From Bacteroidota bacterium (GTDB lineage Bacteria > Bacteroidota > Bacteroidia > AKYH767-A > 2013-40CM-41-45), in contig JADKIH010000016.1 in assembly GCA_016721305.1 (NCBI GenBank), positions 1 to 64,000 of the forward strand: a DNA stretch of 64,000 bases. The letters run 5' to 3'. Position numbers and translations under genes: made by a program. Positions 37,411-46,434 of this stretch are shown here, one piece after another (within the stretch, counting starts at the first letter, position 1; every line of letters begins with the position of its first letter). Under the pieces are notes generated by a model. That model had not been told where the DNA came from, made no database searches, and saw nothing but the letters and a program-made list of their open reading frames with translations.

Positions 37411-39680
37411 TTAAGAATTCTTACGTGATTGAGCATCAACAACCGCAATGGTAACCATATTCACAATCTCTCGAACAGAGCTTCCCAATTGAAGAACGTG
37501 CACCGGCTTTTCATACCTAATAACACCGGACCGATCGCCTCGGCGCCGCCGATTTCCTGGAGTAGTTTGTAGGCGATATTGCCGGCTTCGAGACTTGGGA
37601 AAATTAATGTGTTTGCTCCTTCGTTGGCGAATTCGCAGAATGGATAATTGTCGCTTAGTAGTGCAGGATTCAATGCAAAGTTTGCCTGCAATTCTCCATC
37701 GACCATCATGCCCGGATATTTTTGGTGAAGGATGGCAACGGCATCGCGTACTTTTTGAGCCGACTCTTCGTGAGAAGAACCGAAGTTGGAATACGACAAT
37801 AATGCGATGCGTGGCTTGATGTTAAATTGTTGAACAGCCCATGCTGTGAGAACGGTTACTTCGGCTAAATCTTCGGCCGTTGGATTCACATTTACCGTTG
37901 TATCAGCAAAGAAAATCGGTCCTTTTTTCGTCACCATGATGTACATGCCGGCTACTTTTTTCACCGCATCCTGAGTGCCGATAATTTGCAAAGCCGGACG
38001 AATTACATCGCCGTATTTTCTTGTTAAGCCGGAAATCATCGCGTCGGCTTCACCAACTTCAACCATCATGGCTCCGTAGTAATTTCGTTCGTTCATGATC
38101 TTACGCGCTTCGTACAGCGTGTAACCGCGACGACGACGTTTGTGGAAAAGCAACTCACCAAAATACTGGCGCTTATCTTCTTCCTGACGCGGATCGATGA
38201 TTGGAGTATCTCCTAAATCGAGGTGATTTTCCTCGAGAAGACGCATAATTTTTTCTTTATTACCGAGGAGAATTGGTTTCGCAATACCCTCGTCGCGCAC
38301 GATCTGTGCGGCTTTCAGAATCTTGTAATTATCGGCTTCTGTGAAGACAATTCGTTGCGGATGTTGTTTCGCTTTGCTGGTAACAACACGAATTAATTTG
38401 TTGTCGAGACCAAGGCGCTTACTCAATTCATCGACATAATTTGCCCAATTAGTAATCGGCGCCTGTGCGACTCCTGATTCGATCGCTGCTTTTGCAACGG
38501 CAGGAGCAACAGTTGTAATCAGTCGTGGATCGAGTGGTTTCGGAATGATGTAATCTTTTCCGAACGTAATATTTTTTGCGTTGTAAGCGAGATTAACGAT
38601 TTCAGGAACCGGTTCTTTGGCAAGTTCAGCAATGGCGCGAACGGCGGCGAGTTTCATTGCCTCGTTGATCTGTGTCGCACGAACATCGAGAGCTCCGCGG
38701 AAAATGTACGGGAAGCCAAGAACGTTATTCACCTGATTCGGATAGTCGGAACGACCGGTTGCCATGATGATGTCTTCACGAGCATCCATTGCATCGGTGT
38801 AAGTAATTTCCGGATCCGGATTTGCAAGAGCGAAAACGATAGCCTTTTTAGCCATCGACTTAATCATGTCCTTGCTGACAATATTTCCTTTCGACAATCC
38901 GAGGAAAACATCGGCACCCTTAATGGCCTCTTCGAGATTGTGAACGTTTTGTTTTGTTGCAAATATTTTTTTGTTTTCGTCTAAGTCGGTACGATCGGCG
39001 CGAATAACACCATGGCTATCGCACATGATGATGTTTTCATTCTTTGCGCCGAGGGCGAGATAAAGTTTAGCACATGAAATGGCCGATGCTCCTGCGCCAC
39101 TGACAACGATTTTTACTTCACCGATTTTTTTGTGAGCGATTTCGAGTGCATTAAGTAAAGCAGCACCTGAAATGATCGCCGTACCATGCTGATCATCGTG
39201 CATGATCGGAATTTTCAGTTCAGCTTTTAAGCGACGTTCGATTTCAAAACACTCGGGAGCTTTGATATCTTCCAGATTAATTCCGCCGAAAGTAGGAGAG
39301 ATGGCTTTTACTGTTTCGACAAATTTATCGACGTTCGTTTCATTGATTTCGATATCGAATACATCGATATCGGCGAAGATTTTAAAGAGGAGACCTTTTC
39401 CTTCCATCACCGGTTTTGATGCTTCCGGTCCGATGTTTCCAAGACCGAGAACAGCAGTTCCATTGGAGATAACGGCTACGAGATTTCCTTTTGCTGTGTA
39501 TTTATAGACATCGTCTACGTTATCAGCTATAGCGAGACATGGTTCAGCTACTCCGGGAGAGTAGGCGAGAGAAAGATCACGTTGTGATGAATAGGGTTTT
39601 GAAGGAATGACTTCAATTTTTCCGGGGCGACCTTGCGCATGGTAATCGAGCGCTTCGCTTTTCATGTTTTTTTTGCTCAT
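37411..39680 (-). CDS. maeB: NADP-dependent malic enzyme with phosphotransacetylase-like C-terminal domain (frameshift near the C-terminus)
   Basis: A two-domain protein: malic enzyme (about 1-420), with SLAYSPGVAEPCLAI, HDDQHGTAIISGAALLNALE and GAGASAISCAKLYLALGA, then a phosphate acetyl/butyryltransferase-like domain (about 425-740), typical of MaeB. It decarboxylates malate to pyruvate with NADP+; the C-terminal domain is thought to be regulatory. The open frame ends with GMKSRCTFFNWEALFERL at 37461, which is not the family end. One extra A in the coding-strand A4 run (T-run 37508-37511 on the + strand) restores GMKKPVHVLQLGSSVREIV, then NMVTIAVVDAQSRKNS and a stop at 37411, giving 756 residues, normal for the family. 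Confidence 0.93.
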
Positions 39681-39718
39681 AAGAGAACGGTACTAAATTG
39701 ATAACTGTTACAAACTAA

Positions 39719-39748
39719 AAAAGCACCCCTTCGCAGGCAGGTGCTTTT
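39719..39748 (-). terminator. terminator after the 39809 T9SS protein
   Basis: Stem AAAAGCACC (39719-39727) with GGTGCTTTT (39740-39748). On the minus strand the hairpin is followed by a T-rich run (TTTTTTAG), as expected of a terminator for the gene ending at 39809. Confidence 0.75.
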
Positions 39749-39808
39749 CTTTTTACTGTTTTAATGATGTTTTCAACTTCGAATTCTCTTCAGTGAAACG
39801 ACTTAGAA

Positions 39809-40349
39809 TTAGCGGTGTGCGACAATTAATTTCTTAGTTGCTACAGGCTTACCGTTGTTTATTAACGAGTAAACGTAGATGCCGGATTCCAATTCTGAAG
39901 TAGATACAAAGAGAAGAGATTGTTTAGAAGTGATCTCAATATCTTTAACTTTACTACCAAGCATATTGTAGATAACAAGATGCGGATTGTGCAAAGAAGG
40001 CAGATTATAACCAATACCTGTCATGTTATTTGCAGGGTTTGGAGAAGCTGTTGCAAGGCTGCCGTTGTTTTCAATTTCATCAACTCCTGTATTCAATACA
40101 TCGTAAACGATTGTTGCAGAAATTGAGTCTGAAGGATTGTTTTGAGTCGCTCTTGTCGCAACGAACCAATACGTTAATCGGGTTATTGGTCGTATTTTCG
40201 ACTGCGAGATGAGATTCGAGGCGATTCGTCGTAAATGGGCCGGAAATGTAGAAAACGCCGTCCGGAATGCCCAAACTCTGAGCGATTGTACTAGTCTGGA
40301 ATGACAAAAAAACGAGGCCTAAAGCCAGGAATTTCGTAAAATTTCTCAT
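39809..40349 (-). pseudogene. small secreted T9SS-type protein, frame-broken
   Basis: The N-terminal frame starts at 40349 with a signal peptide (MRNFTKFLALGLVFLSFQ, then TSTIAQ) and continues LGIPDGVFYISGPFTTNRLESHLAVENTTNNP. After about 40170-40200 the natural continuation lies in another frame, LTYWFVATRATQNNPSDSISATIVYDVLNTGVDEI, followed by a T9SS sorting domain (ASPNPANNMTGIGYNL, ending KPVATKKLIVAHR). The total is about 180 residues. The breakpoint is not at an obvious A-run, and I cannot tell whether one base or a larger block is missing. This differs from the A-run cases elsewhere, so true decay is possible here. Confidence 0.65.
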
Positions 40350-40499
40350 TTTTTTCGATTTTGGAATACAAATATAATGATTAATTATATCGACACAAGA
40401 TATTAACGTTTCTATGTAGCCCAGCCTTTGGCAATGTTTAAAAAAATTCCGTACTTGCATTTCCTAAAATACTAACGAAACCAAACAAAACCTCTTAAT

Positions 40500-42398
40500 A
40501 TGAAAAGAATATCTCTACTCCTCGCTCTCTGCGTAGCAGGAACAATGACGTTCGCACAGTCGCAGCGTCTGGTTCTGTTCGAAGAATTCACACAGGCGTC
40601 TTGTCCTCCGTGTGCTACTACAAATCCGGGACTCAATGCCATGTTAAATGCGCATCCTGAACAAGTTGTTTCGATTAAATATCAAACAAGCTGGCCGGGA
40701 ACGGATCCTATGAATGCTCAGAACCCAACACAGGTTGCTACTCGTGTTACTTATTATAGCGTAACAGGTGTTCCTGATGGTGAGTTAGACGGTGGAATTG
40801 GCTTCTCAGGACAACCGGCTGGTATGTCGTACGGAGATGTTTCTTCTCGTTATGCTGTTACTTCTCCTTTCACAATTGATGTGGATTTCCACCTTTCAGC
40901 TGCGAAAGACACAATTTACTGCCATGGTATGATTCGTTGTACTCAGGCTGTAACGGGTGCTCTTGTGGCTCACACTGTGGTAATCGACAGAAATGTATAT
41001 TATACAACAGCTCCGGGTTCAAACGGTGAAAAGGAATTTGAAGGCGTAATGCGTCAGATGCTTCCTTCAGCTTCCGGTTTCACTCTTCCGAATTCTTGGG
41101 CAGTAGGTGATTCTCTTGAATTAGATTATTCTTGGAAGCTCCCTTCTTACCTGATTCAAACGGTAAACGGTCAGCCTGACAGTACAAACATCAACCAACT
41201 TGCATGTGTGATCTTTGTTCAGAACAATACAACTAAAGACGTATTACAAGCAGGTTATATGGCTCCGCAAATCCCAACGGATTGTGGTGTTGCTGCTGTT
41301 GCTAATATTCCTGCCGTTCAGTGTACTCCTGACATCACTCCTGATGTAACGATCACTAACTACGGAACTGATGTGTTGACTTCTTGCGATATCGAATATT
41401 CAATTGATGGAGCAACTCCTGCAGTTTATAACTGGACAGGCAGTCTTGCTTACGGTTCAAGTGCAACAATTACGCTTCCAATGATCACTCTTACAAGCGG
41501 CGCTCACACGGTTACTATTTCTACATCTAATCCGAATGCGGGTTCAGATATGAATATTCATAATGACGAAAAAATAAACAACATCGCTGTTTATTCAACT
41601 TCAGTACCGGCTCCTATTGCAGAAGCTTTCGGTGCGACTCTTTTCCCTCCAACAGGTTTCGTTGTTGAAAACGTTGATGGTGATGCTGACAAATGGATTC
41701 GTTCACCTTACGGACACAATGGTGCAGGTAGTGCAAAGATTGCTTTCTACTCAGCTCCGGATGGAACAATTGACAATTTGTATGCTCCGAAATTCGATTT
41801 CTCTAATGCTATCCAAGGTTCAGTAATCACTTTCGATGTTGCACACGCTCAATATTCTGCTGCTTACAACGATCGTCTGAAAGTTAAAGTATCAACAAAT
41901 TGCGGTACAAGCTGGACTACAGTTTATGACAAACAAGGTTCTGCTCTTGCGACAGCTCCTATCACAACTTCTCAGTTCAACCCTTCTGCTTCTCAATGGC
42001 GCTTAGAAACTGTTTCTTTAGATCAGTTTATCGGTGCTTCTGAATTGCTTATTCAATTCCAGGGCTTGAGTAATTACGGTAATAACTGCTACGTTGATAA
42101 CCTCAATATCTCTGATGGTAACGTTTCAGTTCCTCTGATGTTATTCGACAAAGGTATCTCTCTTTACCCGAACCCTGCATCTGATTTAGCTTATCTTGGA
42201 TTGAACCTCGACAAAGCTTCTGATGTAACTGTTACTATCGTTAATGCTATCGGTGCTGAAGTGAAAGTATTTAACTTCGCAGGTGTGACTAACGAAGTAG
42301 TGAAACTTGATCTTGCCGGTTTAGCTAAAGGAAGCTACATCGTAAAAGTTCAGTCAGGTTCAAGCGTTGCTAATAAACATTTGAACATTACCGAATAA
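40500..42398 (+). CDS. Omp28-like thioredoxin-fold secreted protein with T9SS sorting domain
   Basis: A 632-residue protein with a signal peptide (MKRISLLLALCVAGTMTFAQ). The N-terminal domain is thioredoxin-like with a C-P-P-C motif at residues 35-38 (FEEFTQASCPPCATTNPGL) followed by an Omp28-type domain up to about residue 260. A middle region of beta-sandwich type (about 260-545) includes FDVAHAQYSAAYNDRLKVKVS. The C-terminal T9SS sorting domain starts GISLYPNPASDLAYL and ends VANKHLNITE. It is predicted to work outside the cell as a thiol-disulfide protein. It is divergent from the broken T9SS gene and leads a cluster of envelope thiol proteins. A terminator at 42419 separates it from tlpA. 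Confidence 0.88.
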   Translation: MKRISLLLALCVAGTMTFAQSQRLVLFEEFTQASCPPCATTNPGLNAMLNAHPEQVVSIKYQTSWPGTDPMNAQNPTQVATRVTYYSVTGVPDGELDGGIGFSGQPAGMSYGDVSSRYAVTSPFTIDVDFHLSAAKDTIYCHGMIRCTQAVTGALVAHTVVIDRNVYYTTAPGSNGEKEFEGVMRQMLPSASGFTLPNSWAVGDSLELDYSWKLPSYLIQTVNGQPDSTNINQLACVIFVQNNTTKDVLQAGYMAPQIPTDCGVAAVANIPAVQCTPDITPDVTITNYGTDVLTSCDIEYSIDGATPAVYNWTGSLAYGSSATITLPMITLTSGAHTVTISTSNPNAGSDMNIHNDEKINNIAVYSTSVPAPIAEAFGATLFPPTGFVVENVDGDADKWIRSPYGHNGAGSAKIAFYSAPDGTIDNLYAPKFDFSNAIQGSVITFDVAHAQYSAAYNDRLKVKVSTNCGTSWTTVYDKQGSALATAPITTSQFNPSASQWRLETVSLDQFIGASELLIQFQGLSNYGNNCYVDNLNISDGNVSVPLMLFDKGISLYPNPASDLAYLGLNLDKASDVTVTIVNAIGAEVKVFNFAGVTNEVVKLDLAGLAKGSYIVKVQSGSSVANKHLNITE

Positions 42399-42418
42399 TA
42401 ATGATATTTGTAATGAAT

Positions 42419-42446
42419 AAAGGGCTTAAGTAATTAAGCCCTTTTT
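42419..42446 (+). terminator. intrinsic terminator between the Omp28-like gene and tlpA-like gene
   Basis: Arms AAAGGGCTTAA and TTAAGCCCTTT around a GTAA loop, followed by a T-run (TTTTT). A classical Rho-independent shape. It may partly reduce read-through to the downstream genes. Confidence 0.85.
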
Positions 42447-42469
42447 CATTCCAACCAATTCCATACTCT

Positions 42470-42997
42470 ATGAAAAAATTATTGGTCGTCCTGCTTACCA
42501 TCGGACTCGTTTCCCTCAAAGCTCAGGACAAAGCAACGCCGACTTCGGCGCGTGCACTTCCGGCTGTAGATGTGAAAAATCTTACCGGACAGAACATCTC
42601 TACTTCAACATTCAGTAACGATGGAAAACCTATCGTAATTGACTTCTGGGCAACGTGGTGCAAGCCTTGTATCGAAGAGTTAAATGCTATCAACGAAGTG
42701 TACGCTGACTGGCAGAAAGAAACCGGAGTGAAGGTTATTACCATTTCGTTAGATGATGCCCGTACGATGAGCCGTGTTGCACCTTTCATTAATGGTCGTA
42801 GCTGGAAGTATGAAAATTACATCGATCCGAATGGCGATTTCAAACGTGCCATGAATGTGAATATGCCTCCTCACACTTTTCTGTTAAACGGAAAAGGTGA
42901 AATCGTTTGGCAACATGTCGGCTTCGCTGAAGGAAACGAAGAAGAACTCTTCGAACAAATTAAGAAAGTAGCTGCTGAATCGGCAGGAACGAAATAA
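42470..42997 (+). CDS. TlpA-family periplasmic thiol-disulfide oxidoreductase
   Basis: A 175-residue thioredoxin-fold protein with a cleavable signal (MKKLLVVLLTIGLVSLKAQ) and the active site W-C-K-P-C at residues 63-67 (IDFWATWCKPCIEELNAIN). The cis-proline region is MNVNMPPHTFLLNGKGE. It is predicted to work in the periplasm, reducing disulfides of envelope proteins. It is followed 11 bases later by the barrel protein gene, so the two are co-transcribed. The active-site residues are intact. Confidence 0.93.
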   Translation: MKKLLVVLLTIGLVSLKAQDKATPTSARALPAVDVKNLTGQNISTSTFSNDGKPIVIDFWATWCKPCIEELNAINEVYADWQKETGVKVITISLDDARTMSRVAPFINGRSWKYENYIDPNGDFKRAMNVNMPPHTFLLNGKGEIVWQHVGFAEGNEEELFEQIKKVAAESAGTK

Positions 42998-43008
42998 ATC
43001 TCATTATT

Positions 43009-44634
43009 GTGATCAGAAAATATTTTGCCGCACTGGTACTTACTGTGGCGGCTCTTCCGGCTTTTTCTCAGGGATTAGGCGGAACCAATATCCATGGTAA
43101 CTTCGAATTCAACGGACAGTATTATAGCCCCGATTCTGCAATCGGTGCTCCTGAAGTTCCGGAAAAATTTCTCAATAACGGTTTTTTAAACCTGATCTAT
43201 GAGAAGGATAATTTCTCTGCAGGAATTCGTTATGAAAGTTACCGAAATCCGTTACTCGGATTTGAACGCGATCTTTCAGGAAGCGGATTTACGTATCGCT
43301 TCATTAATTATAAGAAAGACGGACTTGAAGTAACAGCAGGAAATTTCTACGATCAGTTTGGAAATGGTCTCGTGCTTCGTGCTTATGAAGAACGCGGGCT
43401 GGGACTTGATAATGCTCTCGATGGTATTCGTGTCAAATACACTCCGATTTCCGGTGTTACTGTTAAGGGTATTGTTGGTGTTCAACGAAATTATTTTACC
43501 GAAGGAAAAGGTGTTGTTCGCGGTGCCGATGTTGAATGGAATATCAACGAAAGTTGCTCGACAATGGCTGCGAAGAAAACAACGATCATTCTGGGAGGTA
43601 GCTTCGTCAGTAAATTTGAGGAAGATGATAACAATACGTATATCCTTCCTGCCAACGTTGGTGCCGGCTCCGGTCGTTTTAATATCATCAACGGCGGATG
43701 GAATATCGGTGGTGAATTTGCTTACAAGGCAAACGATCCTTCATATGCAAACGGTTATATTTACAAAGACGGATCTGCTGCGTTGCTTACCGCTACGTAT
43801 TCGAAACAAGGATTCGGTTTTTCATTCGGAGCAAAACGTATCGATAACTTCAGTTTCCGCTCAGAGCGTACTGCCATTCTTAATAGCTTGATGATTAATT
43901 ATCTCCCGGCTATGACGAAGCAGCACACTAACATTCTTGCTTCTTTCTATCCGTATGCTACACAGCCTACAGGCGAATATGGTTTTCAGGGCGAAATGTT
44001 CTTTCACCTGAAAGAAGGTTCTTTCCTCGGTGGTTCACGCGGTGCTGATCTTGCTTTCAACTATTCGAGAGCACAAGACATCGACCGTGTTCCGACTACT
44101 GATCCTGATCAGGGTTACACTTCGGATTTCATGAAATTGGGCAAAGAAGTTTTCTATGAAGATTTTAATATTGAGTACACACATAAAGTGAGTAAGAAAG
44201 TAAAACTGATTTTGACTTACGTTTACTCAAATTACAATAAAGATGTAATCGAAGGTCGTCCGGGATTTGGTCACGTTTACAGTCATATCGGTATTGCCGA
44301 AATCAACTGGAAGATCGACAGCAAGCACAATTTGCGCACGGAGGTTCAACACCTCTATACTATGCAAGATGATAAGAGCTGGGCGCTGTTGCTCGCTGAA
44401 TACACCGTATCACCGCATTGGTTCTTCGCAGGCTTTAGCGAATACAATTATGCTAACGATAATACAGATCGTCGTTTCAATTATTACAATGTATCGTTCG
44501 GTTATACAAATAATGCCAATCGTATTGCGTTCGGTTATGGTCGTCAGCGCGCAGGATTGTTCTGCGTTGGTGGTGTTTGCCGTACCGTACCGGCTTCCAA
44601 CGGAATTAGTGTATCTATAACAAGCAGCTTCTAA
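43009..44634 (+). CDS. predicted outer-membrane beta-barrel protein, DUF6029-like
   Basis: A 541-residue protein with a signal peptide (MIRKYFAALVLTVAALPAFSQ) and a GTG start at 43009. The mature protein is a run of alternating amphipathic strands with aromatic ends, opening TNIHGNFEFNGQYYSPDSA, and with YNYANDNTDRRFNYYNVSFGYT and RIAFGYGRQRAGLFCVGGVCR near the end. The DUF6029 label is from memory of this opening and the CVGGVCR tail. It sits between tlpA and an Omp28 lipoprotein, which suggests an envelope redox role. Function is unknown. Confidence 0.72.
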   Translation: MIRKYFAALVLTVAALPAFSQGLGGTNIHGNFEFNGQYYSPDSAIGAPEVPEKFLNNGFLNLIYEKDNFSAGIRYESYRNPLLGFERDLSGSGFTYRFINYKKDGLEVTAGNFYDQFGNGLVLRAYEERGLGLDNALDGIRVKYTPISGVTVKGIVGVQRNYFTEGKGVVRGADVEWNINESCSTMAAKKTTIILGGSFVSKFEEDDNNTYILPANVGAGSGRFNIINGGWNIGGEFAYKANDPSYANGYIYKDGSAALLTATYSKQGFGFSFGAKRIDNFSFRSERTAILNSLMINYLPAMTKQHTNILASFYPYATQPTGEYGFQGEMFFHLKEGSFLGGSRGADLAFNYSRAQDIDRVPTTDPDQGYTSDFMKLGKEVFYEDFNIEYTHKVSKKVKLILTYVYSNYNKDVIEGRPGFGHVYSHIGIAEINWKIDSKHNLRTEVQHLYTMQDDKSWALLLAEYTVSPHWFFAGFSEYNYANDNTDRRFNYYNVSFGYTNNANRIAFGYGRQRAGLFCVGGVCRTVPASNGISVSITSSF

Positions 44635-44635
44635 G

Positions 44636-45565
44636 ATGAAAAAAATAATATTTCCCGCATTGCTCATAGCAGGTGCTATAGCAATTTACAGTTGTGATAA
44701 AATCGACGGACCTACTCGTGAGGAAGATAATTCCGGTGTGGTACTTGGAGAAAATGCGTTGCTGATCGATGGCGATACTTTGTCGTTCGATACACTGGCT
44801 TATTCTGCTCAAAAGCATGTACTGGCGGAAGATTACACCGGACACTTATGTGGCACATGCCCTCCGGCCGGTGTAACATTGAACGACAGCTTGAAAGCGC
44901 AGTTCGGTGATCAACTTGTCGTGATTAGTATTCACGCAGGCCAGTTTGCCGACGTTTGTCCTACAGCGCTCGATTGTCCTTCGGCTGCTCCGACAGGTGC
45001 ATTTACTGCTGATTATCGTACAGCTCTCGGAAACTCCTGGAATACGAAATTTGGTATTACAGCCAATCCAATCGGAATGATTGATCGTGTCGGATATCCG
45101 ACATCGCATAAGAAAGTATATACTGCCTGGAAGAATGCAGTTCAAACTGAGTTGGCAGTTGCTCCGGTAGCAAAAATGCGAATGAAAACAACGTATGATG
45201 CTACATCACGTGAAGTTCGTGCAGCAGTGCAAGGCCAGCTTGTTCAGGAATACAATGGAACTTTGAAATTGCAAATGGTTGTTGTGGAAGACAGCATCGT
45301 CGACTGGCAACAGTGGTATGCTCATAATCCGCAATTGGTTTCTGATTATGTTCATCACGATGTATTACGCGGAAGTTTTAATGGTGATTTCGGTGATACA
45401 CTTTCTACCGGTGCTCCGATTGCCAATAGTACAAAATTCATCAAAGGTTATTTTACTTCGCTTGCTGCTAATTGGAATGCAGATAAATGTCACGTAATCG
45501 CATTCGTTTACGATGCCGATACTTATCAGGTTGTTGAAGTTGTACAAGCAAAAGTAGGGGAGTAA
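44636..45565 (+). CDS. Omp28-family outer-membrane lipoprotein
   Basis: A 309-residue protein with a lipobox (IAIYSC, cysteine 20). The mature part holds a thioredoxin-like C-G-T-C motif at residues 72-75 (EDYTGHLCGTCPPAGVTLN). Conserved Omp28 features include VVISIHAGQFADVC, GITANPIGMIDRVGYPTSHK and the C-terminal Ig-like part. It starts 1 base after the barrel protein gene. A CxxC protein anchored in the outer membrane next to TlpA suggests a shared thiol pathway, but the partner is not established. Confidence 0.87.
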   Translation: MKKIIFPALLIAGAIAIYSCDKIDGPTREEDNSGVVLGENALLIDGDTLSFDTLAYSAQKHVLAEDYTGHLCGTCPPAGVTLNDSLKAQFGDQLVVISIHAGQFADVCPTALDCPSAAPTGAFTADYRTALGNSWNTKFGITANPIGMIDRVGYPTSHKKVYTAWKNAVQTELAVAPVAKMRMKTTYDATSREVRAAVQGQLVQEYNGTLKLQMVVVEDSIVDWQQWYAHNPQLVSDYVHHDVLRGSFNGDFGDTLSTGAPIANSTKFIKGYFTSLAANWNADKCHVIAFVYDADTYQVVEVVQAKVGE

Positions 45566-45569
45566 GCCA

Positions 45570-46157
45570 ATGAAGAAGGTTGTAGTTTTGTTATTGTTAT
45601 TTCCTCTAGCAACCTTCGCTCAAAAATTTAATGCCGGTATTCGTGCCGGAATTGTTGCATCACAAGTTGACGGCGACACATATGAAGGATTTGATAAGGC
45701 CGGCGTCATTGCCGGCCTTTATGTTAGTCGTTCTTTCTCCGATAAATTTTCTCTGCAATTAGAAATGGATTACATTCAAAAAGGAAGCCGTATGCCGGTC
45801 GACGATTTGAATAATTATTATCTGATGCGACTTTCGTATCTCGAAGTTCCGCTATTGCTTCAGTGGCATGTTTCGAATTCTTTTACCTTATTCGGTGGCC
45901 CTTCATACGGTGTGCTAATTGCTTCGCATGAAGAAAATCAACTGGGCGATTTAACTTATATGCCGGCTTTTAAGAAATACGAAATAGCTGCACGTTTTGG
46001 ATTATCGTACAAGCTTTCGGAAAAGTGGACAACCGACATTCGATATTGCGGATCAATGTCGACGATAAGACCTTCGCCGGCGGGATATACTCCATCCTAT
46101 TTTGAAAATGGTCAGTTTAACAGACTGATCGAAATAGGACTTTCACTGGCATTCTGA
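45570..46157 (+). CDS. small outer-membrane beta-barrel protein, PorT/porin-family-like
   Basis: A 195-residue protein with a signal peptide (MKKVVVLLLLFPLATFAQ) and an eight-strand-type barrel pattern: FNAGIRAGIVASQVDGDTYEGFDKAG at the start, SYLEVPLLLQWHVSNSF in the middle, and RLIEIGLSLAF as the terminal strand with the final aromatic expected of barrels. This is the typical outer-membrane beta-barrel architecture of Bacteroidota. It starts 4 bases after the Omp28 lipoprotein and closes the cluster. Confidence 0.85.
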   Translation: MKKVVVLLLLFPLATFAQKFNAGIRAGIVASQVDGDTYEGFDKAGVIAGLYVSRSFSDKFSLQLEMDYIQKGSRMPVDDLNNYYLMRLSYLEVPLLLQWHVSNSFTLFGGPSYGVLIASHEENQLGDLTYMPAFKKYEIAARFGLSYKLSEKWTTDIRYCGSMSTIRPSPAGYTPSYFENGQFNRLIEIGLSLAF

Positions 46158-46434
46158 TTTTTTTTGAGACGCGAGATGATTTAATCAAGAGTGGGAGCTG
46201 CTCAACTTTAGTGTTGTTGATACGGGCAAAGTCTCGCGGATTAGTTCTCCCTTTTTTCTTCGGAAAATAATCTCTGTGTTCGGATTGAATTCTAAACAGG
46301 TGAAGAGTCGGAAATCTTACCCCAAGACTTTGTTAACTCACCTATCATTATTGGCTTTTTACTGATTATTTAATTTTTTGTGAATCTATTCAATATGTTC
46401 TGTCTACATTCGTCTCGACCACTAATCATTTTCT
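46158..46434. other. intergenic region with one promoter-like box
   Basis: A 277-base gap between the thiol cluster and the glycosyltransferase gene. It has a short GCGAGA/TCTCGC inverted pair near 46171 and 46232 that is too separated to be convincing. The TACATTCG box at 46405 is the only regulatory signal I can name. No gene is seen. Confidence 0.5.
46405..46412 (+). promoter_or_regulatory. -7-like box (TACATTCG) for the GT2 gene
   Basis: TACATTCG lies 22 bases before the ATG at 46435. A T-rich TTTTTTG at about 46374-46380 lies 24 bases upstream and is a possible -33 element. Confidence 0.45.

Noticed and set aside
2106..37511. Programmed ribosomal frameshifting as an explanation for the A-run shifts
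   Set aside because: The zero-frame codons do not form a standard slippery heptamer, and shifts needed are of both signs (for example -1 in nadB and +1 or -2 in sprA). No stem-loop pattern is shared.
2106..37511. Transcriptional slippage at the same A runs
   Set aside because: Runs of 4-6 A are too short for efficient slippage as described for bacterial RNA polymerase, which usually needs longer runs. I keep it only as a fallback if reads confirm the sequence.
46171..46237. A GCGAGA/TCTCGC inverted pair as a terminator
   Set aside because: Only six bases pair with a gap of about 55 bases, too weak to call.
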